From Promethearchaeota archaeon (GTDB lineage: Archaea > Asgardarchaeota > Lokiarchaeia > Sigynarchaeales > MK-D1), in the NCBI GenBank assembly GCA_016839385.1, contig JAEOUK010000308.1, positions 1-7,073 of the forward strand: DNA of 7,073 nucleotides, read 5' to 3'. A model generated the notes under the pieces. It saw only the letters and a program-made list of their open reading frames with translations. It ran no database searches and was not told where the DNA came from. Below, piece after piece: positions 1 to 5,376 of the stretch. The position numbers and the translations under genes were made by a program. The stretch's first letter is position 1. The number at the start of each line of letters is the position of its first letter.

Positions 1-1276
1 CATCATCAATAACTTCTATGTCTACTAATGCTCCTCCAGGCTGATACAATCCATATGGCGCCTCAAGGTTGATATTCGGTTCGAGTAACACAAACCACTT
101 AGCCAAAAAAATATCTGGTTGGTCTCCTACGATGTAATTATAGGTCCAACCTGTGATATATAAACTCGATCCCACTACTCCGATATCTCTGACATGATCA
201 TACGCAGGTCCTCCCCAAGTTTGATTCCATAGGATCGTCCCATCTGATAAACATCTAAATATTATTACTTCTTCTGATCCCAAGCTACTGTATACGCCAC
301 TAAAATAGATTCCACTCACATCTCCCGTAATACAGATTCCCCTATCAAAATCTACCCCTCCTCTTGTGAGATTCCAAAGTTGATTTCCATTCATATCCCA
401 CTTGATCAAAAACATATCTTCATCCCCCACTCCGTAGCTTGTAGTACCTCCCGTAGTGTATAAGTAAGTTCCATCTGACCAAATAGAATTTAAAGTGCAA
501 ACTTCTTCGAGAGAACCTCCCCAAGTTGTATTCCAAAAGGCAGTTCCAGATGAATCATACTTAATTAGTAGGAAATCTTTACCCCCAGCACCGTATGCGT
601 CGGTTTCTCCGCAAATAAAAACATCGGAGCTGTTTACCCAGAGATCTCTACCACTATCATTTCCTGTGCTATCAAAACGAACGTCCCAAATTTGATTTCC
701 ATCAAGATCATATTTACTGATTAAGACATCGTCATCAGCTATACCTGTCATATATAATTCAGAACCATCTAATACAATTGAGTATGCTCTGTCTTCTCCC
801 GTAGTACCCCACACTTTACGCCAGTAAAAATTACCATCAACGTCCCATTTCATTAACATAGCATCTAAATTCCCATAAATGGAATAACTGTCCGTGGTTC
901 CACATGCATAGATATAATGTCCAATAACTACTAATTTGTAGAGACGATCGTCTTGAGCACCTCCTGCATATTTAGTCCATTGATGATTACCATTTGAATC
1001 ATATTTTGCTATATAAGTCTGAGCCCAATTACCTGCTGAGAATGTGGTTCCAACGACATATACTTCGGTTTCATTTGCCCAGAGACTATATCCATATTCT
1101 CCTTCACTTCCTCCCATATATTGTACCCAGTCTAATGAAACAATGTCACTTGCTACAGGATTTTCACTAGGTATTTTTTGGGGTAAATTTCTAAAAACCA
1201 CTCCTCCTAAAACCATGGATAAAATTAATCCTAAACCAATTACTTTAAAAATCTTATTGGTTTTCTTTCGATTCAA
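1..1276 (-). CDS. Secreted or membrane-anchored seven-bladed beta-propeller protein (SBBP-like repeats), C-terminus outside window
   Basis: The visible 425 codons begin at TTG 1276 and run off the left edge. Residues 2-8 are basic (NRKKTNK) and residues 9-28 are hydrophobic, giving a signal peptide or N-terminal anchor. Seven repeats of 45-53 residues follow, each opening with W: approximate starts W50, W100, W152, W197, W248, W301 and W350. Typical elements are W-x-x-x-W/x-GG near the start, an S-x-x-Y/F-x-x-G strand in the middle, and D-x-F/M-L-I-K-W/Y-D-x-x-G-N at the end. This pattern matches SBBP/PQQ-type propeller blades, and seven blades would close one propeller. After residue 396 a new domain begins (PNINLEAPYG..., probably Ig-like), cut by the window edge. 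The role is probably extracellular binding or surface structure; no catalytic residues are evident. The TTG start is chosen because a GAGGG ribosome site lies 7 nt upstream and no ATG or GTG precedes it in frame; the first in-frame ATG (1216) would cut through the signal helix. The fold call is firm; the function is unknown. Confidence 0.85.
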   Translation of the reverse strand, partial: MNRKKTNKIFKVIGLGLILSMVLGGVVFRNLPQKIPSENPVASDIVSLDWVQYMGGSEGEYGYSLWANETEVYVVGTTFSAGNWAQTYIAKYDSNGNHQWTKYAGGAQDDRLYKLVVIGHYIYACGTTDSYSIYGNLDAMLMKWDVDGNFYWRKVWGTTGEDRAYSIVLDGSELYMTGIADDDVLISKYDLDGNQIWDVRFDSTGNDSGRDLWVNSSDVFICGETDAYGAGGKDFLLIKYDSSGTAFWNTTWGGSLEEVCTLNSIWSDGTYLYTTGGTTSYGVGDEDMFLIKWDMNGNQLWNLTRGGVDFDRGICITGDVSGIYFSGVYSSLGSEEVIIFRCLSDGTILWNQTWGGPAYDHVRDIGVVGSSLYITGWTYNYIVGDQPDIFLAKWFVLLEPNINLEAPYGLYQPGGALVDIEVIDD

Positions 1277-1283
1277 TATTTTT

Positions 1284-1290
1284 CCCTCAC
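1284..1290 (-). promoter_or_regulatory. Shine-Dalgarno site that fixes a TTG start
   Basis: On the minus strand GTGAGGG lies 7 nt before TTG 1276. It matches the archaeal anti-SD core and supports the non-ATG start of the propeller gene. Confidence 0.6.
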
Positions 1291-1305
1291 GTACTACCTC
1301 AATAG

Positions 1306-1313
1306 TATATAAA
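1306..1313 (-). promoter_or_regulatory. TATA box of the propeller gene
   Basis: The minus strand reads TTTATATA, a full match to the archaeal TATA consensus. The usual 25-30 nt spacing puts transcription start close to or inside the ribosome site, so the leader would be very short. The A/T-rich core also reads TATATAAA on the plus strand, but no plus gene starts at a suitable distance from it. Confidence 0.5.
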
Positions 1314-1427
1314 ATAGATTTTCATATATTTAATTTCATGAGTTTTTGTTATATCAATTATTGAAAAATTCACAAATCAGCTACTATAAACTTCTGATTA
1401 GAAAACATGATAATCTGTTTCATAGCA

Positions 1428-1438
1428 ATTTATATTTT
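1428..1438 (+). promoter_or_regulatory. TATA box of the zinc-ribbon membrane protein gene
   Basis: ATTTATATTTT is centred about 25 nt before ATG 1458. There is no ribosome site before that ATG. The spacing therefore predicts a leaderless transcript starting at or next to the start codon. Confidence 0.5.
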
Positions 1439-1457
1439 CAAGTAAACTATCTAATAT

Positions 1458-2135
1458 ATGGAGAAAAAGAAACAGCATGCTGGGTTAATCGTATTCTTAT
1501 CTTTATTCATAGTTGGGGCAGCTTTCTGGTTAACATTTAATTATATTACTGCTCGTAGAATTTCATTGGATTCAAAAATGTACGGTTCTCCTAGTCAATG
1601 GATTGTTATGGACTTCAAAGCTGATACTCGACGTGATTACTGGCAATTATCTTATGAAACGGATGGATATCAACAATATTCCTATTCCGCAACTATATAC
1701 ATGGTAGATCGATGTGGGTATGATACATTAATGGACAGTGGTATACCTCAAAATTATGAGATTTTATCTTTCAATCTGTTGGATTCGGGCAGAATGAAAC
1801 CAGCTAGGTTATTTGATGGTAATTGCGATAATCAAAATGAATTGTATATTGTTTGGAAAATAACTGATGGAACCGTTATTGTCACATATGAAAGCACAGA
1901 AGTGTATTTCGAGAGTTTAACATGGCTTATCGTATATCTATTTGGAGGGCTAGCTTTATTTGGAGTTTTATATTACTATGTAAAAAATAAAAATACTATT
2001 AAGAAGAAACACCGAAAACGAAAGAAGCAATATTGTCCAAAATGCGGAGTGAAATTATTAGTTGTAGCAGAATTTTGCCCCCATTGTGGTGAAATTTTTG
2101 AAGCGCCTAATGAAAATCTCATCAAGTTAGAATAA
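1458..2135 (+). CDS. Two-helix membrane protein with external beta-rich domain and cytoplasmic zinc ribbon
   Basis: This 225-residue protein is not a family I can name. Residues 2-6 are basic, residues 8-30 form a first membrane helix, and residues 31-152 form a beta-rich domain. Residues 154-175 form a second helix, 176-190 are strongly basic (KKKHRKRKK), and the C-terminus carries a zinc ribbon with C193-x2-C196-x10-C207-x2-C210. The positive-inside rule places both termini in the cytoplasm and the middle domain outside. That middle domain resembles the beta-sandwich ectodomains of many archaeal surface proteins: a Y-x-x-x-D-x-x-x-Y strand near 81-89 and an ELYIVW strand near 128-133, followed by a V-x-V-T-Y strand just before the membrane. 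The ATG at 1458 follows an in-frame TAA at 1452 and is the first available start. It is divergent from the propeller gene and may be expressed from its own leaderless promoter. A role linking outside sensing or binding to a cytoplasmic zinc module is inference. Confidence 0.85.
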   Translation: MEKKKQHAGLIVFLSLFIVGAAFWLTFNYITARRISLDSKMYGSPSQWIVMDFKADTRRDYWQLSYETDGYQQYSYSATIYMVDRCGYDTLMDSGIPQNYEILSFNLLDSGRMKPARLFDGNCDNQNELYIVWKITDGTVIVTYESTEVYFESLTWLIVYLFGGLALFGVLYYYVKNKNTIKKKHRKRKKQYCPKCGVKLLVVAEFCPHCGEIFEAPNENLIKLE

Positions 2136-2189
2136 AATAATGAAAAATTTTATGTTCATACAATTTCTATTTGTTACGTTATGAGACTT

Positions 2190-2645
2190 CTAAAATCCTG
2201 AAATAAATACTACCAGCAAAACAATAACCAAGAGGAAGCAACAACAGATCCCAACCACTGCAGCTGGATTACTCTCGTCTTTTTGCGTTGTACTGGTTGT
2301 ATAGGAAGGATTTTTTTTTGTTGGGTCTTCTTCTCCTGTCAGTATAATAGGTGATTGACTTATTGTTGTACTAGGTGCTACAGTCGTTTTTGTTGCAGTA
2401 TAGGTTTGGTTTGAAGATGATTGAGATGAATAATTCTTCCAAAGTTCGGTCCAGTTAAGTTTTTTCTCAGTTTCGCATAGATGAGTTATTTTAAACTCTT
2501 TTCCGCAGACATCACAAATCTTTGTTTCTTCACGTTTTAGCAAATATTTGTAATCAAAACTCTTTACATATCTGATTAATTTTGGATCTTCGTTACGTTT
2601 TTCTAATTCAGCAATTAATTCAGCAATTTCTTCTTCAATATCCAT
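2190..2645 (-). CDS. Tail-anchored CCHC-type zinc-finger protein, paralogue A
   Basis: This is a 151-residue protein of unknown family. Residues 1-19 form an acidic helix (MDIEEEIAEL...). A zinc-binding motif C44-x2-C47-x7-H55-x-C57 lies in the text CDVCGKEF...THLCET. A W65-x-x-x-W69 segment follows, then a Ser/Thr-rich linker at about 73-127. The C-terminus (about 128-151) is one hydrophobic helix preceded by GICCC. There is no N-terminal signal, so the protein looks tail-anchored with the zinc module in the cytoplasm. The start at 2645 is preferred over the ATG at 2660. A GGGAG ribosome site lies 8 nt before 2645, nothing comparable precedes 2660, and the N-terminus then aligns without a gap to the paralogue at 3454-3870. 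The two proteins share about half of their first 72 residues (36 identities by hand). Function is unknown; membrane-tethered adaptor is a guess. Confidence 0.85.
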   Translation of the reverse strand: MDIEEEIAELIAELEKRNEDPKLIRYVKSFDYKYLLKREETKICDVCGKEFKITHLCETEKKLNWTELWKNYSSQSSSNQTYTATKTTVAPSTTISQSPIILTGEEDPTKKNPSYTTSTTQKDESNPAAVVGICCCFLLVIVLLVVFISGF

Positions 2646-2702
2646 TTTATTTACTCCCATCTACCCAATTATTGAGCTTTCCATAATTATCTTACCAGTT
2701 GA

Positions 2703-2710
2703 ATTTTATA
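2703..2710 (-). promoter_or_regulatory. TATA box of paralogue A
   Basis: The minus strand reads TATAAAAT, embedded in AATTATAAAATTC. The predicted transcription start near 2680 gives a leader of about 35 nt that contains the GGGAG site and the chosen ATG. Confidence 0.45.
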
Positions 2711-2804
2711 ATTGTTCCTAACAAAAAAACCATAATTCTACAACTGATCGAAAAAGTGTGAATGGGATAATGCGGAATGAATCAGATATTACATAAAGCT
2801 CGAG

Positions 2805-2858
2805 AATACTAGAGGTTATATGTTCTAGTGAAGGCTAACTGTAAACTAAAATACTAGA
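2805..2858. repeat. Repeated ACTAGA motif: inverted pair plus direct copy upstream of the RanBP2-type finger gene
   Basis: ACTAGA (2808-2813) and TCTAGT (2824-2829) form a perfect 6-bp inverted repeat around a 10-nt TATA-containing spacer. AATACTAGA occurs at 2805-2813 and again at 2850-2858. The cluster lies 40-90 bp before ATG 2897 and about 100 bp from the TATA box of the divergent gene, a natural place for an operator. No regulator can be named. Confidence 0.35.
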
Positions 2859-2884
2859 CTGACAAAACTGTATTTATACAATTT

Positions 2885-2890
2885 TGAGGG
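2885..2890 (+). promoter_or_regulatory. Ribosome binding site of the RanBP2-type finger gene
   Basis: TGAGGG lies 6 nt before ATG 2897, a strong match to the archaeal anti-SD that fixes the start. The TATA-like TATTTATA at 2871-2878 is too close to be its promoter. An A/T-rich element around 2843-2852 is better placed but weak. Confidence 0.6.
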
Positions 2891-2896
2891 CTTAGC

Positions 2897-3358
2897 ATGA
2901 GTGAAAAAAATACATTCATCGTAGACAAGTTTCAAAAGTATGTAAAAGATGCTATGAAAGATTTAAATTGTCTTGATATTGAGCCCGATAAACAAAAGAA
3001 ATCTGTTATGATCCCAAAGATAACCAGCAAGGACCAAATCTATTGGATTTGTGAACATTGTGGAAAATCAAATCCTTATTTTCTTTCATCATGTAAAGAT
3101 TGTAATTTTGAAAGACCAAGTTTTCTATATGATAAGTACGAACCACTGTGTATGTCGAAAAAAACAATAAGAAAACCAATATCCGAGGTTATAACGGATT
3201 ATTGGCAATCAATGAAAACAATTGCATCAAAGATGGGCATAAATACTAAGAATGAGATTAAGGCATTAATGGACAAACTCAATTATCTTGAAGATGTAAA
3301 TTATTTAAAAAAAAAATCTGGTTCAACCATGTATAAGAAGAATGATTTTAAGATGTAG
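2897..3358 (+). CDS. Soluble protein with a RanBP2-type zinc finger
   Basis: This 153-residue protein of unknown function has one central zinc finger and no membrane segment or signal peptide. The finger reads W50-x-C52-x2-C55-x3-N59-x6-C66-x2-C69, which matches the RanBP2-type consensus W-x-C-x2-C-x3-N-x6-C-x2-C at every defined position. In eukaryotes such fingers bind ubiquitin or single-stranded RNA. Here the residues after C55 are Gly-Lys, not the Thr-Phe used by ubiquitin-binding NZF fingers. The Arg pair typical of RNA-binding fingers is also missing, so the ligand is open. Residues 1-45 and 75-153 are basic and mostly helical, including a predicted helix near 113-132. The gene sits alone on the plus strand between the two tail-anchored zinc-finger paralogues, convergent with the second. 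A simple prokaryotic double-Cys ribbon is the alternative reading; the Trp and Asn favour the RanBP2 type. Confidence 0.85.
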   Translation: MSEKNTFIVDKFQKYVKDAMKDLNCLDIEPDKQKKSVMIPKITSKDQIYWICEHCGKSNPYFLSSCKDCNFERPSFLYDKYEPLCMSKKTIRKPISEVITDYWQSMKTIASKMGINTKNEIKALMDKLNYLEDVNYLKKKSGSTMYKKNDFKM

Positions 3359-3453
3359 ATGAACATCAACAACATCAAGTTATCAATGCTAATTTCTTCA
3401 CAACGCAATATGATATTTCTGACCTTATGCTTAACTCGAAATCTCTCTTTGTA

Positions 3454-3870
3454 TTAAAAGAAAAAAATGATGAAAATAACAGCAATTATTATACAGATGC
3501 AAGCCACACAATTGTTATTCTTCTTTTTAGGAGTTGATTGAGGTTGATAAGGTTGGATTTGATGGGACTTATTTGATATTGACCCTACTCCTTGAGATCC
3601 TTGTGATACTGGTAAGTTTTCTATGTTGTTCTTTTTTGCTTTTTGATATGCATTAAAATGTTTCCAAAATTCATCCCATTCGAATTTCCATGTAGTTTCA
3701 CATAAATGAGTTAATTTGTATTCTTTTCCACATATTTCACAAACTTTTTGCGTATTTTTATTCAAAAGGGCTCTATATTCTGAGCTAGTTGCGTATTGCA
3801 AAATTGAGGCATTTTCATTCTGTCTTATTAATTCAGCTTTTAATTCTGCTACTTCTTCCTCAATATTCAT
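3454..3870 (-). CDS. Tail-anchored CCHC-type zinc-finger protein, paralogue B
   Basis: This is a 138-residue paralogue of the product of 2190-2645 with the same layout. It has an acidic N-terminal helix (MNIEEEVAEL...), zinc motif C44-x2-C47-x7-H55-x-C57 inside CEICGKEY...THLCET, and W65/W69. The first 72 residues align with no gap. The linker (about 73-117) differs completely: it is Gln/Ser/Pro-rich and ends in KKKNNN, where the other is Thr-rich. The C-terminal anchor (about 118-138) begins CVACIC and ends in IIFFF at the very C-terminus, which supports a true tail anchor with nothing beyond the membrane. There is no good ribosome site before ATG 3870. A GATAAAT element near 3904-3910 (minus strand) could give a leader of about 10 nt. 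The gene is 126 bp from the preceding minus-strand gene, so it could be read from its own promoter or by read-through. Function is unknown. Confidence 0.85.
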   Translation of the reverse strand: MNIEEEVAELKAELIRQNENASILQYATSSEYRALLNKNTQKVCEICGKEYKLTHLCETTWKFEWDEFWKHFNAYQKAKKNNIENLPVSQGSQGVGSISNKSHQIQPYQPQSTPKKKNNNCVACICIIIAVIFIIFFF

Positions 3871-3996
3871 TTCTTTTCGATCAAGATTCCAAAATCACTT
3901 CGGATTTATCTATTTTTTCTACTCCATTCTATAAGAAGGATTAATGAGAAAATAGTTGAATATCATTGAGTGAAGGTTGTAATTGATTTCTGATTT

Positions 3997-4470
3997 TTAT
4001 AGCTGCTTTTTCCATGAATTTTCAATACAAATATTGTAATCTTTTCCGTTAGGAGCGAGCTGTAATTTTTCTGACAGTTCAGATTCGTTATCCATATGAA
4101 GAGTTATTTTCGCTAAAAATTTTCTAGGTAAATTCTCTTGTTGAACACTTTCAAATTCAAGTATAGCAGGTTCATTACGGATAAGTTCATATTTTGTAAC
4201 ATATCCCTCACTATAAAAAACTCTGAGGATTCCCTTATGGTTTACCTTATCAAAACTAAAATATCCCCAGTCTTCGTGAATTTCTCCATTAGGGTTTTTT
4301 TCTTGAGATGGGAATTCTGCACGATTCTCAACTTTGATATAATTGGATTGCAAAACTCTACTGTAAACAGAAGTACCTTTTCCTTTTCCAGCTTTACCCG
4401 ATATGTTACTCGTCCAAGTTCCTACTAAATTTCCTAGGAAGTTCCAATATTTTTCACTGTCAATTTCCAT
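3997..4470 (-). CDS. Small calycin-like beta-barrel protein (DUF1579/nitrobindin-like)
   Basis: This 157-residue cytoplasmic protein has no signal or membrane segment. It starts with a short helix and an L-x-G-T-W motif (G17-T18-W19), typical of the first strand in calycin-type barrels such as DUF1579 and nitrobindin/THAP4 domains. Alternating beta-strand patterns run to the end: YSRVLQSNYIKVENR near 36-50, DWGYFSFDK near 67-75, ILRVFYSEGYVTKYEL near 81-96, and FLAKITLHMD near 118-127. The length fits a single ten-strand barrel. No C-terminal heme-ligating His is apparent (the last His is H125), so a nitrobindin-like heme function is doubtful and a hydrophobic-ligand or unknown role is equally likely. 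ATG 4470 follows the stop of the flavodoxin-like gene by 21 nt, which points to co-transcription. The purine tract AAAGGAA lies right against the ATG and is too close to be an ordinary ribosome site. Confidence 0.75.
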   Translation of the reverse strand: MEIDSEKYWNFLGNLVGTWTSNISGKAGKGKGTSVYSRVLQSNYIKVENRAEFPSQEKNPNGEIHEDWGYFSFDKVNHKGILRVFYSEGYVTKYELIRNEPAILEFESVQQENLPRKFLAKITLHMDNESELSEKLQLAPNGKDYNICIENSWKKQL

Positions 4471-4491
4471 TTCCTTTCATCTAATAAAATT

Positions 4492-4932
4492 TTATAATTT
4501 CCTCAACATTTCCTTTAAATTATCGTAAATGTCTTGTTCGTGTTTATCTCTTATGTTTTCTCCTCTTACTACAATAGTAGGTCCCACTGTATCTAATTTC
4601 AACCAATTGTTCATCGTAATTAATTCTGGAATATCTCCACTACCACCATGGGAAACAAAGCAAAAAACAGGTTTACCTTTCAAATTTTTATCTTGAAATA
4701 ATTCATCATAGAAAATTTTGATATACCCTGAAGGAGCACTGAAATAATTAGGGGTTCCTATTATAAATCCATCAGCATTTCTCAATTTCTGCAATTCAAT
4801 TTTTTCAGCTTCCATAAATTTTATTTCCACGTCATCTGGATCTAGTTCATTAAAAAGTTCAACTATCTTATCAGCAATGCTTTTTACACTACCCGATTTC
4901 GAGTAGTATAGAATATATATGAGTTTTGACAT
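4492..4932 (-). CDS. Flavodoxin-like FMN-binding protein
   Basis: This 146-residue protein has the single-domain flavodoxin size and order. The first strand, LIYILYY (4-10), leads into the phosphate-binding loop S11-K-S-G-S-V-K-S. A second strand ends in FIIGTPNYF (57-64), with G59-T60-P61 and the aromatic Y63/F64 in the usual flavin-stacking loop. Helix GYIKIFYDEL (69-78) follows. A third strand, PVFCFVSHGGSG (88-99), forms the second FMN loop. The protein probably carries electrons or reduces small substrates in the cytoplasm. It is closer to short flavodoxin/NADPH-dependent reductase-like proteins than to WrbA, which is longer. The ATG is fixed by GAGGTGAT 3 nt upstream (core GAGGTGA, 4 nt spacing), the best ribosome site in the window. 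It is the first gene of a probable operon with the beta-barrel gene, so that protein might be its partner or handle the same ligand; this is inference. Confidence 0.88.
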   Translation of the reverse strand: MSKLIYILYYSKSGSVKSIADKIVELFNELDPDDVEIKFMEAEKIELQKLRNADGFIIGTPNYFSAPSGYIKIFYDELFQDKNLKGKPVFCFVSHGGSGDIPELITMNNWLKLDTVGPTIVVRGENIRDKHEQDIYDNLKEMLRKL

Positions 4933-4935
4933 ACA

Positions 4936-4943
4936 ATCACCTC
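4936..4943 (-). promoter_or_regulatory. Strong ribosome binding site of the flavodoxin-like gene
   Basis: GAGGTGAT on the minus strand is an almost full complement of the 16S rRNA 3' end and lies just before ATG 4932. Confidence 0.7.
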
Positions 4944-4959
4944 TATATTCACTTAGATA

Positions 4960-4967
4960 TATTTATA
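4960..4967 (-). promoter_or_regulatory. TATA-like box upstream of the flavodoxin-like gene
   Basis: The minus strand reads TATAAATA. It is the strongest TATA match in this region, but its spacing would place the start inside the ribosome site. A second element, CATAAAT at about 4973-4979, would give a leader that keeps the whole site. One of the two is the likely promoter. Confidence 0.4.
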
Positions 4968-5161
4968 GTGATTTATGATTTTTTAATTTGAAGAATAAAA
5001 GATTAGAAAAAAAAATGAATTTTGTACATCCTTAAAACTTCTTCAAAGCTCATCACGAGAGGAATCCAATCATTTTCGTTAGAATCAGAACTGCTCTAAT
5101 ATCATTACTTTACAGCATAAAGAAGTAAGGAGATGTACAGTTCCCTAACTAGTAGGTGGTT

Positions 5162-5178
5162 GTTCCATATATTGGAAC
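5162..5178. repeat. 17-bp inverted repeat GTTCCATATATTGGAAC
   Basis: Perfect 6-bp arms (GTTCCA/TGGAAC) flank a TATAT centre. The shape is that of a binding site for a dimeric regulator. It lies about 200 bp from both flanking genes. Confidence 0.4.
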
Positions 5179-5242
5179 CAAGTTTCTGAAAATAATTGAG
5201 TCAATCCATTGTTCTGAGCTTCCTTGTTATATTAGAAACAGT

Positions 5243-5260
5243 GATCAACTTGGGTTGATC
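5243..5260. repeat. Perfect 7-bp inverted repeat with 4-nt loop
   Basis: GATCAAC-TTGG-GTTGATC could fold as a hairpin in RNA or act as an operator. There is no T-run directly behind it on either strand, so it is not a classical bacterial terminator. Confidence 0.45.
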
Positions 5261-5376
5261 TTAATCTGTAAATGACATTTGATTTATAAAATCTCCGAAA
5301 ATGAATGATTTTTACTTCAGATAAATATTGGACCCCCAATTCTTGAATAGGATTAGTTCTTATATCCTAAATAACG

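Larger units (their letters stand above)
5003..5360 (-). pseudogene. Possible relic of a minus-strand gene
   Basis: On the minus strand a protein-like frame runs from about 5357 (text such as NPIQELGVQYLSEVK) to a TAA at 5234-5232. It continues in the same frame (NKEAQNNGLTQLFSETW) to a TAG near 5147. After a shift of one base, a further protein-like stretch (SNENDWIPLVMSFEEVLRMY) ends with TAA at 5003-5005. It has no usable start. The stretches are short enough that chance is possible in AT-rich DNA, and no family is recognised. This is a weak call. Confidence 0.22.
4933..5376. other. 444-bp gene-free region with two inverted repeats and a possible decayed gene
   Basis: This is the longest stretch without an intact gene. 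Its left end holds the flavodoxin promoter; its right end should hold the promoter of the TM2 gene, where only weak A/T elements are seen (for example ATAAATATT near 5321-5329). It contains perfect inverted repeats at 5162-5178 and 5243-5260. The minus strand shows protein-like but interrupted reading frames across most of it. No structured RNA gene, tRNA or insertion-sequence end was recognised. Confidence 0.5.

Noticed and set aside
1..1276. The seven in-gene repeats as a DNA repeat array or CRISPR
   Set aside because: The periodicity is at the protein level (about 50 codons per blade). The DNA copies are diverged and there are no short identical repeats with spacers.
495..1364. Plus-strand open frames of 66 and 106 codons
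   Set aside because: They lie opposite the propeller gene, have no ribosome site, and their translations are low-complexity reflections of the minus-strand repeats.
1346..1540. 64-codon plus-strand frame
   Set aside because: It overlaps the start of the well-supported membrane protein gene in another frame and has no protein features of its own.
3359..3454. Small plus-strand frame starting directly after the stop of the RanBP2-type finger gene (MNINNIKLS...)
   Set aside because: It is about 31 codons, with no ribosome site of its own and no recognisable domain; chance is the simpler reading.
3716..3934. 72-codon plus-strand frame
   Set aside because: It is a shadow of paralogue B, rich in Phe and Ser as expected from the antisense of Lys/Glu-rich coding sequence.
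4138..4428. 96-codon plus-strand frame
   Set aside because: It is a shadow of the beta-barrel gene and has no start signals.
5133..5189. Plus-strand ATG with AAGGAG just before it
   Set aside because: The purine tract abuts the ATG, and the frame closes after 18 codons.
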